Source: Rhea pennata
Lineage: Eukaryota; Chordata; Aves; Rheiformes; Rheidae
Direction: 5' to 3'
NCBI RefSeq assembly: GCF_028389875.1
Contig: NC_084682.1
Span: forward strand, 4,102,001 to 4,166,000
Length of the DNA: 64,000 nt
Shown here in pieces: positions 33,031 through 64,000 of this stretch. How positions within the stretch are numbered: the stretch's first letter is position 1; each line of letters starts with the position of its first letter. Both the position numbers and the translations under genes were made by a program. The notes under the pieces are model-generated. The model was not told the origin of the DNA, searched no databases, and saw only the letters and a program-made list of their open reading frames with translations.

Positions 33031-33795
33031 AAGAGGAAGGCCCTTGACGTCCGAGGCTGCTCAAAGCCCTGGCAGCCGCAGGCTCCTCACCGAGACCAAC
33101 ATTCCCAGCGCCTCCTCCGCAGGGCGGCGAAGGTGCCAGAGGGGCACACGCGGGCTCGGGACGCGCCGGCGGCAGGAGGCCGAGGGATGCTGCTGTTCGA
33201 CGCTTATTCCGTGAAGGGCCCTTTGCAGGGAGAGGGCGAGAGGAGCACGGAAACTCCCGTCGGGGACGGCGAGCGAGTCCAGCACACGCGGGAGAAGTAA
33301 CAAGAAGCTGGAGACAGGCTCAGCAGACGTCTGGTTTGGCCTTTAAGCTGCAACAGCTACAGATGCTGCTGGCAGGCGATTTGCCAAGGTGCAGAACACA
33401 CGAATCCACTTCTCCTTTACTCCTTTGCTCATGTTCGGAAAGGGATTTCTGCCTCGCTGTTTCACTAGTGGTTTCTGCATGCCTGCCTGCCTGCCCAGGG
33501 AGCAGGGGAGAAATCTGCTTCGGGGTTCTCTCCTGGGCATTGCTAATGATTTCCATGTGCTGCAGGTGCCTGCGTCCCAGCTGTTAAAGCTCCTTTATTT
33601 TTTTAAATAAATAATGAAATAGAGAAACAGCTCTCAACATGGAGTGGGGAATAACATCAAATTCTCAGACAGGATCCTTAGTGCTGCAGTGGGAGAGCCC
33701 AGCAGGGCTGACAGCACGCCAAGCGTATCCCACCCAAATATTTTGAGTGGATAATCCACCTAAACCGTTTTCCTAGCCCATGGCTTCCAGGTACC

Positions 33796-33801
33796 TTTAT
33801 T
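33796..33801 (-). terminator. Candidate VPS53 polyadenylation signal AATAAA
   Basis: Minus-strand AATAAA, about 255 nt past the VPS53 stop; another lies at 33594-33599. Either would give a short 3' UTR. Confidence 0.45.
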
Positions 33802-34056
33802 TTCTCCACCACATGGACCTAGCAGTGTCCTCAGTTTCACTCATGCTAGGATATCTACAGGGCAAACTCCTTGGTCAGATCCTCCCTTGATCTGAAGGGA
33901 GATGCAGTGCCGCAGTCTCTGATGGTTAATAGATCATAGGGCATGGGAGCGACCAGACACTGATTTTTCAGCAGCGTAGTGTAAAGAGTAAGTCTGAAGA
34001 ACTCTGCTCCCAGTGCCTGCAGCTAGTCCTGAGCAACAAGTTTTCCTTCTGCTCAC

Positions 34057-64000
<29,944 letters not shown>

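Larger units (their letters stand above)
30151..33795. other. Intergenic region between VPS53 3' end and RFLNB promoter
   Basis: Starts with CpG-rich RFLNB upstream sequence, then an AT palindrome at 30298-30370, a T run at 30838-30856, purine-rich simple sequence at 31887-32130 and (AGG)n at 33008-33030. No gene is recognised. Confidence 0.55.

Overview
The window is vertebrate nuclear DNA, most likely from a bird. The reasons are spliced genes with GT-AG introns, compact introns, a very GC- and CpG-rich left half, almost no interspersed repeats, and one old CR1-type LINE fragment of the kind seen in sauropsids. Three protein genes are readable, all on the minus strand, in the same order and orientation as on human 17p13.3: RPH3AL, RFLNB and VPS53.

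Layout. 1-2.08 kb: GC-rich flank downstream of RPH3AL with a 38-bp tandem repeat and a possible RE1/REST half-site. 2.08-23.7 kb: RPH3AL (Noc2), complete in six coding exons for 284 residues. Its ATG is at 19003, its stop at 2250-2252 and its polyA signal at 2101-2106, and one or two non-coding first exons probably lie in CpG islands at 22.4 and 23.7 kb. 23.2-24.6 kb: CpG island, the likely RPH3AL promoter. 24.6-28.6 kb: intergenic DNA and the probable RFLNB 3' UTR. 28.6-30.03 kb: RFLNB (refilin B), complete in three coding exons for 214 residues, with a GC-box promoter at 30.08-30.15 kb. 30.2-33.8 kb: intergenic. 33.8-64 kb: the last ten coding exons of VPS53, about 426 C-terminal residues; the 5' half lies beyond the right edge. 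VPS53 introns are clearly more AT-rich than the left half.

The genes are syntenic neighbours and not an operon. RPH3AL is a Rab3/Rab27 effector of regulated exocytosis, RFLNB is a filamin-binding actin regulator, and VPS53 is a subunit of the GARP/EARP endosomal tethering complexes.

The most striking observation is a 112-bp copy (111/112 identical) of the RPH3AL zinc-finger exon (16111-16240, minus strand), placed in inverted orientation at 20525-20636. It is almost exactly exon-bounded and lacks intron flanks. If the promoter is at 22.4-23.7 kb, the pre-mRNA carries both the exon and its antisense, giving a long near-perfect RNA duplex around coding exons 1 and 2. It is either a very recent exon-limited duplication with possible effects on RNA processing or an assembly artefact.
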